In this document: positions 11,900-24,869 of the stretch, in pieces
Layout of the letters: each line of letters starts with the position of its first letter
Numbering within the stretch: the stretch's first letter is position 1
Source of the DNA: Linyphia triangularis
Taxonomy: Eukaryota > Arthropoda > Arachnida > Araneae > Linyphiidae
Direction of reading: 5' to 3'
Length of the DNA: 64,000 nucleotides
Assembly: GCA_963978545.1 (NCBI GenBank)
Contig: OZ021724.1
Span: forward strand, 96,579,792 to 96,643,791
Translations under genes and position numbers: made by a program
The notes under the pieces: model-generated
Databases searched by the model: none
What the model was told of the DNA's origin: nothing
The model's input: the letters and a program-made list of their open reading frames with translations, nothing else

Positions 11900-14800
11900 C
11901 ACCGCTAGGGGAAAGACGCGCCAAGGGCGGGAGCGATAAATAGTTCAAAATGGTACTGTTGTGTAACTTGGCGTAGAAGTGTAGGGAATACTATTGTTGA
12001 GAGAGGGAATAATTGGAGCTTCGGAGAAAAGGAGTGCATGTGGACAGGATAAGCATTAACTCGTAGCGGTGTGATGATAGGCGGATTTGTTGGGACTTCC
12101 GGTTAGAACGTGTTTCAGGTTCGGCGATGCATTGGCAACAGACTGGACGTCACGCGCAAAGACGGAGGGGAGGGGGATGTCCCATTGTGATAGACTGCGA
12201 CAAGGGGGAAGGGGGTAATCGTTTTGACAATGCATTCTACTAAGTTTTTAGGCAAAAAAGAATGCTTCCATTGCGTGAAACAGATGGTTTTTATTTTTTA
12301 ACAGAAACATTTTAAATTTTTATTCATTCCATTTAGCATGGTCGAAGCCCCTTCCCGCAAATATGTTTTCATTCCATATTTTATCGGCGCGACACTATTA
12401 TAGAGAATATGTAAATAAATAATAATAAGCCGACTTTACTGCACTTATGGCTGTTACCAAAAAATTCTATTGGAAAGGGGGGGTGGGAGGAATACATCAT
12501 TTTGCCGATTGCAATCAGGAAGTGTTTTTATAGCTTAGTAACTTTTTATCTACTAAATCAACAAAACAGTACAGTGTAGCACTTGACTAATAATTTTATT
12601 TATATTTGAGTACATTTAAAAATATATATATATATATTTTACATAACTTGAAATAAATTAACTTAATTTTTAACGAAATAAATTGATGGTTTTAATTAAT
12701 ACTTATTTGACTTGCTTTTAATATTCCTTGATAGAGGGATTCGTGAAAAATTCCAGATTCGTTTGTTATATGTATTTTTTCATTTCATGACTGAATACAA
12801 CTATTATAAATTTATGTCAATACTTATCAATATTTTTATTGAACTCTCTTTTATTTTTACTTTATAATTGTTTTTTAAATCACTGAATTTCACAAGGAAT
12901 ACAATTTGCCTAAGGAATCTTTTATCATAATAGCTATATGCATACAAAGAAAAGCATTTTGTCCATCATTTTTACTTTCATTAGACAAAATAGAAAAAAC
13001 CCCATAAGTTTCAGTTAAAATGAATAAGTGAAAGTTTCTAACAAAGATTAAGTATAAAATTTAATTTTTGTATATAATTCTATGTTCAAAGTAACTACAA
13101 ACATTTAATTAAAATATACAATTATCTAGAAACCTTCAAATGATTTTCAACTGTAATTATTCTTGCCCTAAGATATTAAAGGGTATTCTCCTCTCTCAGG
13201 GTATTTTCTCTGAAAAATAGCTATTTCTCCTTCTAATTAACTGCTGTGATATAAAGTTTTATATATATCCAAAGACATGATAGTGTAGTTAATGTTTTTA
13301 TTCTTATATTTAGTTCAATCAATATTTAAACAAAATTTAAACTTGTGTTTTTAACTACAATAGGAATTTTTTTTATCCTTTTCTGGAGTTACCTGGATTA
13401 TGAGTCTATAATTTGTAACAATCATCTAAACATACTAACTTTTTTTTTATCAGATAACCAAAAGCAAATTTCTATTGCTAAAATTGAAAACATTTGGAAA
13501 ACATACTGTCCATGTGCTTAATTGTATTGTAATGCAATGAAATGACTTACATAAAAATAATTATTTCGATTAATTTTCTTATATTGATTAATATTGCAAG
13601 CATTTGGAAACTTATTTTGCAATCGTAATAGATGGATAATATAATCTTTGGAAAATGTTAGGTTATTGTTTTTAAAATTCATGTTGTATATCCCTCCTGA
13701 AAATCCGGATACTTTTCTTTGTTTTTAAATAAAAATATATTAATGCGTAGTTATTAAATTGTTAGAAATAAATGCAAAATATCGTGTCTTAATCAATTAC
13801 AAAATTTATTTATATATAAAACTAACACGTTTTTCTTTTAAAGTTATCCATCTTTTTAAGAATTCGTCGAATTTTATCTCATCTAAACTATGTCCTTTAC
13901 AAATTGTAATAAAAGAAAATAATTCGTTCGGGAATCCATTATCGATCTCAAGTAATTTTTTTACCATCTTTAGCTAGCTGGTTCTATTTATAATAACAAG
14001 ATGAAGGTCAAATTAGACAGGAATTTCGGGTTCCAAACAAAGTTTTGATTGCAGAATATAACTCCATTTCCACATGCGTTCTATTTTTTTTTTATTTTTT
14101 AAATTTAATATTCAACTATTCTTTAAAGGTGCGTATACTACATAACAGGTATTTTTTATTATTTCTTTTGTTTTATTTAGTAAAAAATGCAGTCTAAATT
14201 TTTCTGAGAGAATTTTCAATTAGTACAAAAAGAACACTTCATTTAGTATATACCAGTTGAAACAATTTGGAAGGTAACCTTAATCTAAACAAATGAATTC
14301 AGCATAAAACCAAACTCAAAATAAAACATGATCCAATGAAGATTTTGGCAAGTTTTTTTTTTGCTATGAGTGTTTAAGTGAAGGTTTCAGGCTCTAAATT
14401 TTGCCAAATTGTACATGCTTTAATATGGCTTAGTATCTGGTTTTGATATTCGGTAGTAAAAAATGTGTCTAAAAGCGTCCTTTTAGTGACAAACCCAAGA
14501 TAAACTATCACTGATAAAGAGTCTATCTGTCAAGTTTTAGTTCGTTTGAATGATGGCAAGTAGATTAATTCCTTCTTCTACGCGGCACTAGAAACGTGTG
14601 TAAAAGCGACCTTGGGTGTGCCATTAAGATTAACTCCTTTGGTTAGTGTACCAATTAAAAGTTTAAGGGAGAGATGGTCAGTCGGAATTTGTGGATAAAA
14701 GGTTTTAGCATGGAACAAAATAGTAACAAATGTCTAAATGACTTCCGTTCAACAGCTACATTTTTTTAATCATTTTTCTTGAATTTGGAAAAAATTATAT

Positions 14801-15431
14801 GTTATTCTTTTTTGTTTTTTGTGTGTGTTTTGATTCGTCTGTCCCAAACAGTCTCTCGAATACCTCTAAAGACAATATCAATAACAAAAGCTTATAAAAA
14901 TAAGAAATTGATTAAATGTATAATTTCATTACTTGATTAAAAATATAAACATTAATTAGAATGACAAATTTATGATGAATTTACTAGTTATAGTTTTGTT
15001 TTCGATAACTTTAGGTGGTGGTAAAGTTATATCAGTGGAAGAAGTAAGGGGAAAAAAGTGGGGGGGGGCAAGATTTGGTGACAACACCCCTCCCCCTCCT
15101 TTGCTCCCAACGATAAACGTTAAATTTCCTGTCTGTCTTATATTGAAAATATTCAGTAGGAAGATATAATTTATACTTCCTAACACTTTATAGTAGTATG
15201 ATATATACCATAAAAAGATTTAATTTTTACATTTGAAAACTTTAAATCACTTTTTCTTAGTGTCACTACATTTAAAGGTTAATGTTATTTTTCTTAAGTA
15301 GTTTTTAGACGGATTGAGTGTTTTTAAAAGTGGGAGGATGGATTTCAGTGGTTTTCGAAGTGTGTTGACTCATGGGTATTTTCTTGAAAAGTGAGGGGAC
15401 GCATTATCCCGCGTCTACTCACACTTCTAGC
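11900..15431. other. Left part of the 29 kb insert, no gene recognised
   Basis: The first 350 bases are GC-richer than the rest and contain G-rich tracts near 12,160-12,220. After that the DNA is AT-rich with no reading frame longer than about 75 codons and no family motif. A ten-G run lies near 15,060. Nothing here supports a gene or an RNA. Confidence 0.5.
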
Positions 15432-16106
15432 CAGGGGCGGCTTAAGGGCCGTGCAAACTGTGCAACCGCACAGGGCGCCAGTGCTCGCCAGGGCGCTAAT
15501 TAATTTTTTCGGCATTTTTTTTTTTTTTTTTTTTTTTTGCTTTTTGGCAAATTTTGATATATTTTTTTTTTTTTTTTAACCAATTTTGACTTTTTTAAAA
15601 ACTAAAGTTCTTCAATCATTTCGCCTCCAGAACAAATTCTTGATGTTGGAATTTCATTTGCTCAAATTTCGATTAGTGAGTGAGTGATATATGTCCCTTT
15701 TTACGTGTAAATGTAACTGCCATTGCATTTGCATAGGACCATACGGCCACACTTATCGGACAAAAATACACAAAAATTTAATTATAAAATAATTTTGTGT
15801 GGTTCTCTTATCCGTTTTAGATAGTTTTTTAATAATTAACTTTCTTTTACTCTCAACTTCATCTTGTATTTTATTTTGGATGTGTATTTTTACAAATATT
15901 GAAAATATTTGCGAATGATACTATAAATAGTTTTTATGAAATGAAATACAAAATTCTATGCAATAAAAATTTCTATTACATATTCTATGCAAAATGTAAA
16001 TGAAATATAGCCAAATCGAATATTTAGAACTGGTTGTTAATAATGGAAAATCGTAAACCTAAAAAAAAAAGGTCACTAGGCCGGTAGTTTCTAAAGGCCG
16101 CCCGTG
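15432..16106. mobile_element. Probable hAT-like element, about 675 bp
   Basis: The left end reads CAGGGGCGGCTTAAGGGCC. The right end in reverse complement reads CACGGGCGGCCTTTAG, a similar but diverged terminus. The flanking bases are TCTAGC and TCTAAC, a 6-bp near-match, where a hAT element should have 8. Poly-T tracts occupy 15,510-15,580. No coding sequence is seen. The ends resemble hAT termini, but the imperfect TSD keeps confidence moderate. Confidence 0.5.
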
Positions 16107-17258
16107 TCTAACATAATGCCACACACAAAAACGGATGATGCTAATACATTTAGCATGTAAATGAGCGTGAATTGAAGGGTAAGAGTAAAATCGACGCTTA
16201 TGCACTGAACCAAACAAAAAGTCTCATTTTAGAGTCGATTCCTCTTTCGTCAGTGTAAATGGTTTTGAGACTTCCTCCCCCCCCCCCCCTCTCCCCCGAG
16301 AAAAGAGAAAAGAATTTCTGACCCCCACTTCCGAAAGTGACTCACTGTAGCTTCTGTAATGAGCGTGTTTTTAAATCGTAAATCCCCAAAGAATACAAGA
16401 CATCCACGTTGGAAGGTGGGGAGGGGGGGGGGGGGGATGGAGTTTGGGGGGAAGGGGTTATTGCTCGCACCCCTTCTACTTCTTGGAATCAAGAGGGATG
16501 CAGCCTGCAGTGTCATGAGAGCTACAAAAATCACACAGCCAATTAACAGAGGGAAAATTCTTGGCTGGACTTGACTTTCGAAGATAGTGGAAGATGGGGA
16601 GAGAAAAGAAAAGAAGGGGAAAAAAAAAAAACGTCCAAGTGGGGAGTGTTTAGTGGACATGTGCAAAAACACGTGAGAATGTCTTTTGTGCGCTGATATA
16701 TTTCTGCTGAATGAACATACATCTCGGCACCAGACAAATAATCTTCTTAAAATTAGTTTTTTTTTCCCGAGAAAAGAAAACCATATTTTCTGTGCATTGG
16801 TGTTCATTTTTAATGGATCGGGCCGAAAAAAATGACTTTTATTAAAATAGAAAATTTGCCTAGAATTATATATTTTTTTAATGCTTTTTTAATTAATATT
16901 GAGAAATTTAACATCAAGTAAGAGTTCAAGTAAGATGCGTTTAAAAAAATAATTTTAATCTGTTAAAGATAAAATAAATATTCAGATAAGATAGGGGTTA
17001 TAGAAGGAGTGTGGCGAGAGAAGATGAAAGAAAATATTGTATACGAATCAATTACTTAACAATCCATAATGGAATTTTAAACATTGTAACTTTTTTTGAC
17101 ATACTTGATGCAAATTGATACAAGCATACTTGAGCCCAATCTTCACAAATAACAAGTAGTAACACCAGGATAAGTTGTATGCCTAAATTTTAGCAACAAT
17201 TAATAGATATGTAGATTTGTAAATTGAGTCACCAGTCCTCTCACAACCTCCAAGTAGG
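16107..17258. other. Intergenic DNA with G/C tracts
   Basis: This stretch is AT-rich except for C and G runs near 16,276 and 16,424. The long minus-strand frame at 16,250-16,807 (185 codons) overlaps these runs and is low-complexity (proline-, serine- and phenylalanine-rich). It has no domain and is judged spurious. Nothing else is recognised. Confidence 0.5.
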
Positions 17259-18113
17259 TTGTGGAGTAGGGCGTATCGAAAAAACCTTTTTATGGAAATT
17301 CAAAATTTCAAGTTGATAAAAAGTTGTCACTATGCTCACATGTTTACCAAAAAAATTTTTTAGTTCAATCGAAAAATATTTAGGTCTCCCGGAATGGACC
17401 TGAAGTTTGATTTTTTTTGACAAAAACAAAGATTTTTAATTTTTTTTTAAAACATAAGTATAAAGCAAACTTTTATTTTCAAGAATAAAAATATCGATTT
17501 TATAATACAAATTAATGGTAATAAAAAAATTATATCTGCCATTTAATAATTAGGTCTCCCTGAATCTACATGAAAAACTTAACTTTTTTACAAAATACGG
17601 ATATTTTTCCATTTTCAACCCATTCTTTTGGTTAGTTTCAATTATTTTATTCGTAGTCTAGGTATAGTAGTACAGCATTTTGAAATATCGGGAATATCAT
17701 TTTATGAAATGGCGTTTACTAAACTCAAGTATTAATTCATATCATTTCTGCACGACTCCACGTTGATTGGAGTCTCCAACCAACTAAGACTCTAGGTTTG
17801 AGACATGAATGTAACGTTATCGAATGATGAAAGTTTACATGATAGTAAAATGCTTCTACCATGGGAATTATTATAAAGTTGAATTATTTCATTGAAATAA
17901 GAACTGCCAGAAAATCTATTCTCTTTATCTAGAGATTGTGACCGTAAAGCCTATCTCAATTAGAGTAGAAGTTCAATCAGCAAGTGCTCTTTCGTGGAAT
18001 TTAAATGTTGTAACACTAGAAAACTAGGCAGTGGTAATAGATAAATCGAAAGTTTTTCGTGAGTGGGTAAAATATCATTAAGGTATTAGTTTAACTACTT
18101 TTCACTCGTATTT

Positions 18114-18317
18114 TCATTTTTCACTTTTTATATAATTGAAAGGATGAAGCAATAAGTATAAAAATTTTAAGTTGTAAATGTGGTCGCATAAATAAACAGA
18201 AGAACATGTATGTTTGGCATAAGAACTATATTCAAAATATTTTGGACACTCAACTGCAAACTGCGGCTCTGGGTGAAACGTAGTGTCATCATTACTACTT
18301 ATGAAATAAAGTTGCAT
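18114..18317 (-). pseudogene. Unassigned short frame in the left foldback arm
   Basis: This minus-strand frame of 67 codons includes VECPKYFEYS. The right arm, read on the plus strand from about 18,860 to 19,024, gives a recognisably related stretch including VACPKYVEYS and ends at a TGA matching this frame's terminus. The two arms therefore carry diverged copies of one frame in opposite orientation. No domain is recognised, and it may simply be arm DNA without coding function. Confidence 0.25.
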
Positions 18318-20016
18318 CGATAAGAAAACTATTCAAGGTCTTGGTTATGATAGTGATGAATGAAATACTGAAGTCTCTATTTGATCAATTTCATTCTTCG
18401 TAAATACTTTAAAATAACCAGTACAAGCAGTTGTTTGTTTATTTCATTTAAACGAATTGCCTCTTAGAAAAGTTATGATTATTCTCGATGTTCCAATTTA
18501 TTAACGTACTTCATTTACTGTCCATTAAGAAAACGTCTAACAAGTTGTCGAGATTTACCAATTGTTGAATACAATAACATTGATATGGTTTTTCCAAAAT
18601 TTCATTTTATAAAGTTGAACACCGACCAGAAATATTGGAAAATATGTCAGGCTGTACCAGTCAGCAAATGCCCCCAAGGTTTAGCAAACAGAAACCCCGG
18701 AAACATATCCCATTCAAGATGATTAAAAATGGCAAATCGAATTTGAGGTGTACGTATTGTATCACTTTATCCAACTTCGAAGTTGGAAAAAATAGCCGAG
18801 TTTGTAATGAAAATTTATACTCCCTTATGGGTTAAAATATAACGTCATGTAATGATGATATTATGTTTCGTACAGAGTCACTGTCTGGAGTTGCTTGTCC
18901 AAAATATGTTGAATATAGTTTTCATACCAAATATAGATGTTCTTATCGTTTATTTATGCGACCACATTTACAACTTAAAATTTTTATACTTATTGCTTCA
19001 TCCTTTCAATTATATAAAAAGTGAAAAATGAAAATACGAGTGAAAAGTAGTTAAACTAATACCTTAATGATATTTTACCCACTCACGAAAAACTTTCGAT
19101 TTATCTATTACCACTGCCTAGTTTTCTAGTGTTACAACATTTAAATTCCACGAAAGAGCACTTGCTGATTGAACTTCTACTCTAATTGAGATAGGCTTTA
19201 CGGTCACAATCTCTAGATAAAGAGAATAGATTTTCTGGCAGTTCTTATTTCAATGAAATAATTCAACTTTATAATAATTCCCATGGTAGAAGCATTTTAC
19301 TATCACGTAAACTTTCATCATTCGAACCCTGTGACATTGAATTCATTTTCGATAACGTTACATTCATGTCTCAAACCTAGAGTCTTTGTTGGTTGGAGAC
19401 TCCAACCAACGTGGAGTCGTGCAGAAATGATATGAATTAATACTTGAGTTTAGTAAACGCCATTTCATAAAATGATATTCTCGATATTTCAAAATGCTGT
19501 ACTACAATACCTAGACCAGTGATTCTCAACCACTGTGTCGTGGCACTTTTGTGTGCCGCCAAATTCTTAAAGTGTGCCGCCAAATTTTAGAAATGTATAT
19601 AGTAAAAATTATAATGCTTTTTTTTATTACGAGTAATGTTAAATTAAACAAAAGTACTTATATATATATATGAATATTGTAGCGAAGATTTTTCACTTTC
19701 ACCGCTTCGTTACATATTTCTCTGTGTCTCGTTTTTGACCTTTTTTACTCTAGTTTTTTATATTCAACCCCCTGCAGGTGTGTGAGTGTGCATCTTGTTG
19801 TCTGATGTTTGGAAAGCACATCCGTTGAGACTTTGTTTCCGACGAATTCCTCGGGTGATTTCAAAGATGACTTTTCCACTTTCGGACTAGATTTCTATGC
19901 AAAATCCCAGTTTCGCCCAGCTGTACCATCTGAACTTCAGCCTTTTGATCATAACTCGCGACCAGAGTGCCGAATTCATGACAAGTTTTGCCCCGTATTT
20001 CCAACCCACGTTGACT

Positions 20017-20180
20017 ACGTACGAATCTTTGTTACTGCATACGGAAGTAAGGTGGTTGTCCAGAGGAAAAGTTTTATCTCGTGTACTCTAATTAAAAGAC
20101 GAAATGAAAATGTTTTTTGAACAAAATAAAAATTATGATTTTGTTCATTTGTTGGGAGATAAAATATGGTGCGCTAAACT
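20017..20180 (+). pseudogene. hAT transposase pseudogene, 5' portion
   Basis: The frame encodes the conserved block LLLHTEVRWLSRGKVLSRVL of ZBED5-like hAT transposases, then a TAA at 20,089-20,091, then KDEMKMFFEQ and DKIWCAKL without loss of frame. It stops at the insertion point of the nested foldback element. The TSD CGCTAAACT encodes part of this segment (A-K-L). The reading frame resumes in register at 31,161. Nothing convincing for the N-terminal BED finger is found upstream, where 19,809-20,016 is open but not family-like. It cannot make a functional protein. Confidence 0.85.
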
Positions 20181-22753
20181 AGGTGCGTTTCGTTGGCCCC
20201 GCCCACAAACGCACTAATTTTTTAATATATACCACAATTTAGTGCTAAATTAGTGCTTTCAGAATCCGCCATTAAAAAAATTAGTGCGTCAATATTTACC
20301 GATATATACAAGGAAATGCGTGGGCGGGGCCAACGAAACGCTAGCCCCGCCCACAAACGCACTAATTTTTTAATATATACCAAATTTTAGTGCTCAATTA
20401 GTGCTTTCAGAATCCAACATCCAAAAAATTAGTGCGTCATTACTTTTCATAAAATTCAAGGTTAATTGAGGGTAGGCGGGCAAAATGCTGGCCCCGCCCA
20501 CAAAAGCAATCATCATTCATTATATGTTAAAATGTCGGGCATAATTAGTGCTTTCAGAATACCCAACTGCCAGAAATAGTGCGTCAATATTTTGGCCAAA
20601 ATTTACCATTTTGTAATAATAATTCACTAATCACTTGCGTTTCGTTGGCCCCGCCCACAAAAGCAATCAACATTCATTATATGTTAAAATGTTGGGCATA
20701 ATTAGTGCTTTCAGAAAACCCAACTGCAAAAATTAGTGCGTCAATATTTTGGCCAAAATTGCGAATTTTAGCCTATTGCCTTATGTACGCGAGCTTTAAA
20801 CCGATGTAAATTATCACGCAGTAATTGTATGACCGGTGCCAAACTTTAGTGCTCAAATAGTGCTTTCAGAATCCCCTACCGCCAGAATTAGTGCGTCAAT
20901 ATTTTGGCCAAAATTGACCATAATGTAATAATAATTCACTAATCACTTGCGTTTCGTTGGCCCCGCCCACAAAAGCAATCAACATTCATTATATGTTAAA
21001 ATGTTGGGCATAATTAGTGCTTTCAGAAAACCCAACTGCAAAAATTAGTGCGTCAATATTTTGGCCAAAATTGCGAATTTTAGCTTATTGCCGAATGTAC
21101 GCGAGCCTTAAACCGATGTAAATTATCACGCAGTAATTGTATGACCGGTGCCAAATTTTAGTGCTCAATGAGTGCTTTCAGATTCCCCAACCGCCAGAAT
21201 TAGTGCGTCAATATTTTGGCCAAAATTGACCATAATGTAATAATAATTCACTAATCACTTGCGTTTCGTTGGCCCCGCCCACAAAAGCAATCATCAATTA
21301 TTATATGTTAAAATGTTGGGCATAATTAGTGCTTTTAGAAAACCAAATTGCAAAAATTAGTGCGTCAATATTTTGGCCAAAATTGCCAACTTTAGCTTAT
21401 TGCCGAATGTACGCGAGCTTTAAACCGATGTAAATTATCACGCACTATTTGTATGACCGGTGCCAAACTTTAGTGCTCAAATAGTGCTTTCAGAATCCCC
21501 AACCGCCAGAATTAGTGCGTCAATATTTTGGCCAAAATTGACCATAATGTAATAATAATTCACTAATCACTTGCGTTTCGTTGGCCCCGCCCACAAAAGC
21601 AATCAACATTCATTATATGTTAAAATGTTGGGCATAATTAGTGCTTTCAGAATACCCAACTGCAAAAATTAGTGCGTCAATATTTTGGCCAAAATTGCCA
21701 ACTTTAGCTTATTGCCGAATGTACGCGAGCTTTAAACCGATGTAAATTATCACGCACTAATTGTATGACCGGTGCCAAACTTTAGTGCTCAAATAGTGCT
21801 TTCAGAATCCTCAACCGCCAGAATTAGTGCGTCAATATTTTGGCCAAAATTGACCATAATGTAATAATAATTCACTAATCACTTGCATTTCGTTGGCCCC
21901 GCCCACAAAAGCAATCAACATTCATTATATGTTAAAATGTTGGGCATAATTAGTGCTTTCAGAAAACCCAACTGCAAAAATTAGTGCGTCAATATTTTGG
22001 GCAAAATTGCGAATTTTAGCCTATTGCCTTATGTACGCGAGCCTTAAACCGATGTAAATTATCACGCACTAATTGTATGACCGGTGCCAAATTTTAGTGC
22101 TCAATGAGTGCTTTCAGAATCCAAAACCGCCAGAATTAGTGCGTCAATATTTTGGCCAAAATTGACTATTTTGTAATAATTATTCACTTGTCACTTCCGT
22201 TTCGCTAGCCCCGCCCACAAAAGCAATCATCAATCATTATATGTTAAAATGTTGGGCATAATTAGTGCTTTCAGAAAACCCAACTGCAAAAATTAGTGCG
22301 TCAATATTTTGGCCAAAATTGCGAATTTTAGCCTATTGCCTTATGTACGCGAGCCTTAAACCGATGTAAATTATCACGCACTAATTGTATGACCGGTGCC
22401 AAATTTTAGTGCTCAATGAGTGCTTTCAGAATCCATAACTGCCAGAATTAGTGCGTCAATATTTTGGCCAAAATTGCCAATTTTAGCTTATTGCCGAATG
22501 TCATCGAGCCTTAAACTGATGTAAATTATCGTGCAGTATTGTATGATCGGTGCCAAAATTTAGTGTTCAATGAGTGCTTTCAGAATCCGCAATCGCCAGA
22601 ATTAGTGCTCAGTATTTTGGCCAAAATTGACAATTTTGTAATAATAATTCACTAATCACTTCCGTTTCGTTGGCCCCGCCCACAGACGCACTAATTGTCT
22701 CGCATATGCAAACATTTAGTGCTCAATTAGTGCTTTCAGAATACCCAACTGCC
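20181..22753. repeat. Left arm tandem array, about 312-bp period
   Basis: The landmark GTTTCGTTGGCCCCGCCCAC starts at 20,639, 20,951, 21,263, 21,574, about 21,887 (first base changed), 22,199 (variant) and 22,664. The spacing is about 312 bp except for the last interval, which is one and a half units. Each unit has two similar halves marked by TTAGTGCTTTCAGAA and TTAGTGCGTCAATATT, usually followed by the 12-bp palindrome TTTTGGCCAAAA. The outermost 450 bases are a variant with the GC block in both orientations. Confidence 0.9.
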
Positions 22754-24185
22754 TTAATGCCAACAAAATTACCAACTATCGTGACTTATATTTATTTCGC
22801 GAAATGAAAACTGAAAAGTCAGGTATTGAAAAAAGTATTGAAGAGGCAGTTCCGTCTTTACCTCATTGCTTTGTCCATCCAGAGCCACCTTGAAATATTA
22901 TTTAAAATAGAAGAAGTCCCCAGTTTTCAATTACTTTGATAAAATATATGAAATTTTTTAGAAATAAAATAGTATAATTGTAAATATTTTGGTCAAGATA
23001 CTGACCGACTACCAATGTAATGGTATGTAAATCTAATACTCTTTTGCTATTGAGTTGCTTCTGAACTCAATAAATGAACTACGGAACCCAGGAACTACGT
23101 CTTGGTAAATGTATTCGCGGCTGCCTAGTCTTGACTGATAAGGTAAACACTTTTATTGGTTTAGTCCTCTCCTCCCTTGAACTCTGACCTCACCCCTCTT
23201 CACATCCCCCAATTCATTTTTTCCACAGTTTCTTTGATAGTTGAAAGAACAGTGGGGTGATGGTTCATAGGGGAAGCAAAATCGAAGGAATTAGGGCAAA
23301 TTTTAAGGATTAAGGGTGGCTTCATATGTGTTGAGAATTACGCTTGTGATGGAATTCTTTTAGCTTCTTTTTCTTCAATCTACTCCTATAGAAATAAGAG
23401 CATTGAATCGAACTGTAGTGTTTACAAAGCAGTTGAAAGTATACGAATATATATATATATATTTTTATTACAGAGGTGTTATGACACATATTTTAGGCTA
23501 TACTGGAACATCTTTTTGGGGTTCCATTCAACCAGTATTATTTGTAGGCTCCTACGTTTTGGTTAAAATTGTGGTATTTGCATCAAGAGAATACACAAAG
23601 TATTTCTTACTTCTGAAATTGCGCTTTAATTTAGGAATAAAATGTTTTTTAAAGGTTTAAGTTACGTTTTTTAAACATATTGGTCATACATAATTGAGTC
23701 ATCTTTATTCTCTTTTGTCTACTTCATAATTCGTATTTTTTCTCCCTTTCTTTTCTGCCCTTCTTTTTTCAAACTGAGAAGTTATTGTGAAGGGGCTGGT
23801 GTTCTCTATCCCCCTCCTCTGGAAGCGCACTGGTGTTCCGAGTGATTACTCTATTTGCTTATTTTTTTAAGAACACCAAATTTATTTTAAGAAATTTTAT
23901 TAAATATATATTTAGCTAAGTGCATGTTTTCCTTCAACATACTATAAATCTTTCATCAAAAATGTATGAAAAATTGAGATCAAAATTAATAATAATTGGA
24001 CATCAATGAATTTTTTTTTTTTTTTTTTTTTTTTCTTGTGAGAGCAAGGGGTTTCCTTCTTCTCACAAAGAAAATTTCATGGTGAAAGAAAATTCAAATG
24101 TATCTGAATCCTCATGGTTTATTTCAGAATGTGGTAATTTATAAAGCAAATTTGTGAAGGTCAATAATTTTGCTCTGGGCTCAGT
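22754..24185. other. Inner left segment of the foldback, no gene recognised
   Basis: A short plus-strand frame around 22,808-22,894 ends in VPSLPHCFVHPEPP and then a stop, and could be a coding remnant, but it matches no family I know. The 85-codon frame at 23,403-23,660 starts beside an AT microsatellite and has no domain. A long poly-T tract lies at 24,010-24,034. Confidence 0.4.
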
Positions 24186-24189
24186 ATAT

Positions 24190-24869
24190 TGTTGCGTGGA
24201 AGGGTTCGAAAGATTTAAAGCCAAAGCAGATCAAAACTTGCAGAAATTTTTTCCAATGTAATTCTTCACAGATTCTCTTACAGCTCCAGAACTTCTCGTT
24301 CTAGTAGACACAATACAGCTCTTTTTACAACGATAGAACATAAAACAGCAGTTAAAAACTCGACAACACAACTGCTAAATCGCCGCAAAAGACAATGCAA
24401 TGCAGTTCGCTTTCGGAACTCAGTATCAGTAATTCCAGTCAATTAATGGACTCAGCTAACAACTTACGGACTCGAAATCAACTACTCCCTCCATCACCCG
24501 CTCTCCTGAGCTTTTATAGGGGAGAAGAACATACGTGAACCATCTTGAAACTCCTAGAGATAGATATTTGGAGAACTTTCCAGATCGTAGTCAAAAAGTC
24601 CTATACATGTACATGGCGACAAAAATTAGTCGCCAAAACCGTCACCAACTTGGCGAGATTGCCATTACCATAATGTTAAATGCCCCGCTCCTTAAAACTC
24701 GCTTCCCATAGTTACCTCTGTAAAACTCGTTATAAAGCACAAGACCCTTATTGCAGGGAAGCCAAGCTCAGACGAACTATTGCACTGCCTTATGCGAAAT
24801 GTACATAAATTTTCCTATTTACAAAATTAACACTACGAAATATTTACAAATATGCAAAAATTCGTAGCA
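24190..24869 (-). mobile_element. Solo LTR, minus orientation (LTR family A)
   Basis: Read on the minus strand it starts TGCTACGAATTTTTG and ends CCACGCAACA, with TG...CA termini. It is flanked by ATAT on both sides (24,186-24,189 and 24,870-24,873), a 4-bp TSD. A TATA-like CTATAAAAGC lies at about 24,513-24,522 on the minus strand. Related LTRs at 26,185, 26,861 and 27,769 confirm the ends. No internal retrotransposon sequence is attached. Confidence 0.82.

Noticed and set aside
16250..16807. 185-codon minus-strand frame
   Set aside because: It is low-complexity, spans G/C runs, has no domain and overlaps frames on both strands. It looks like chance.
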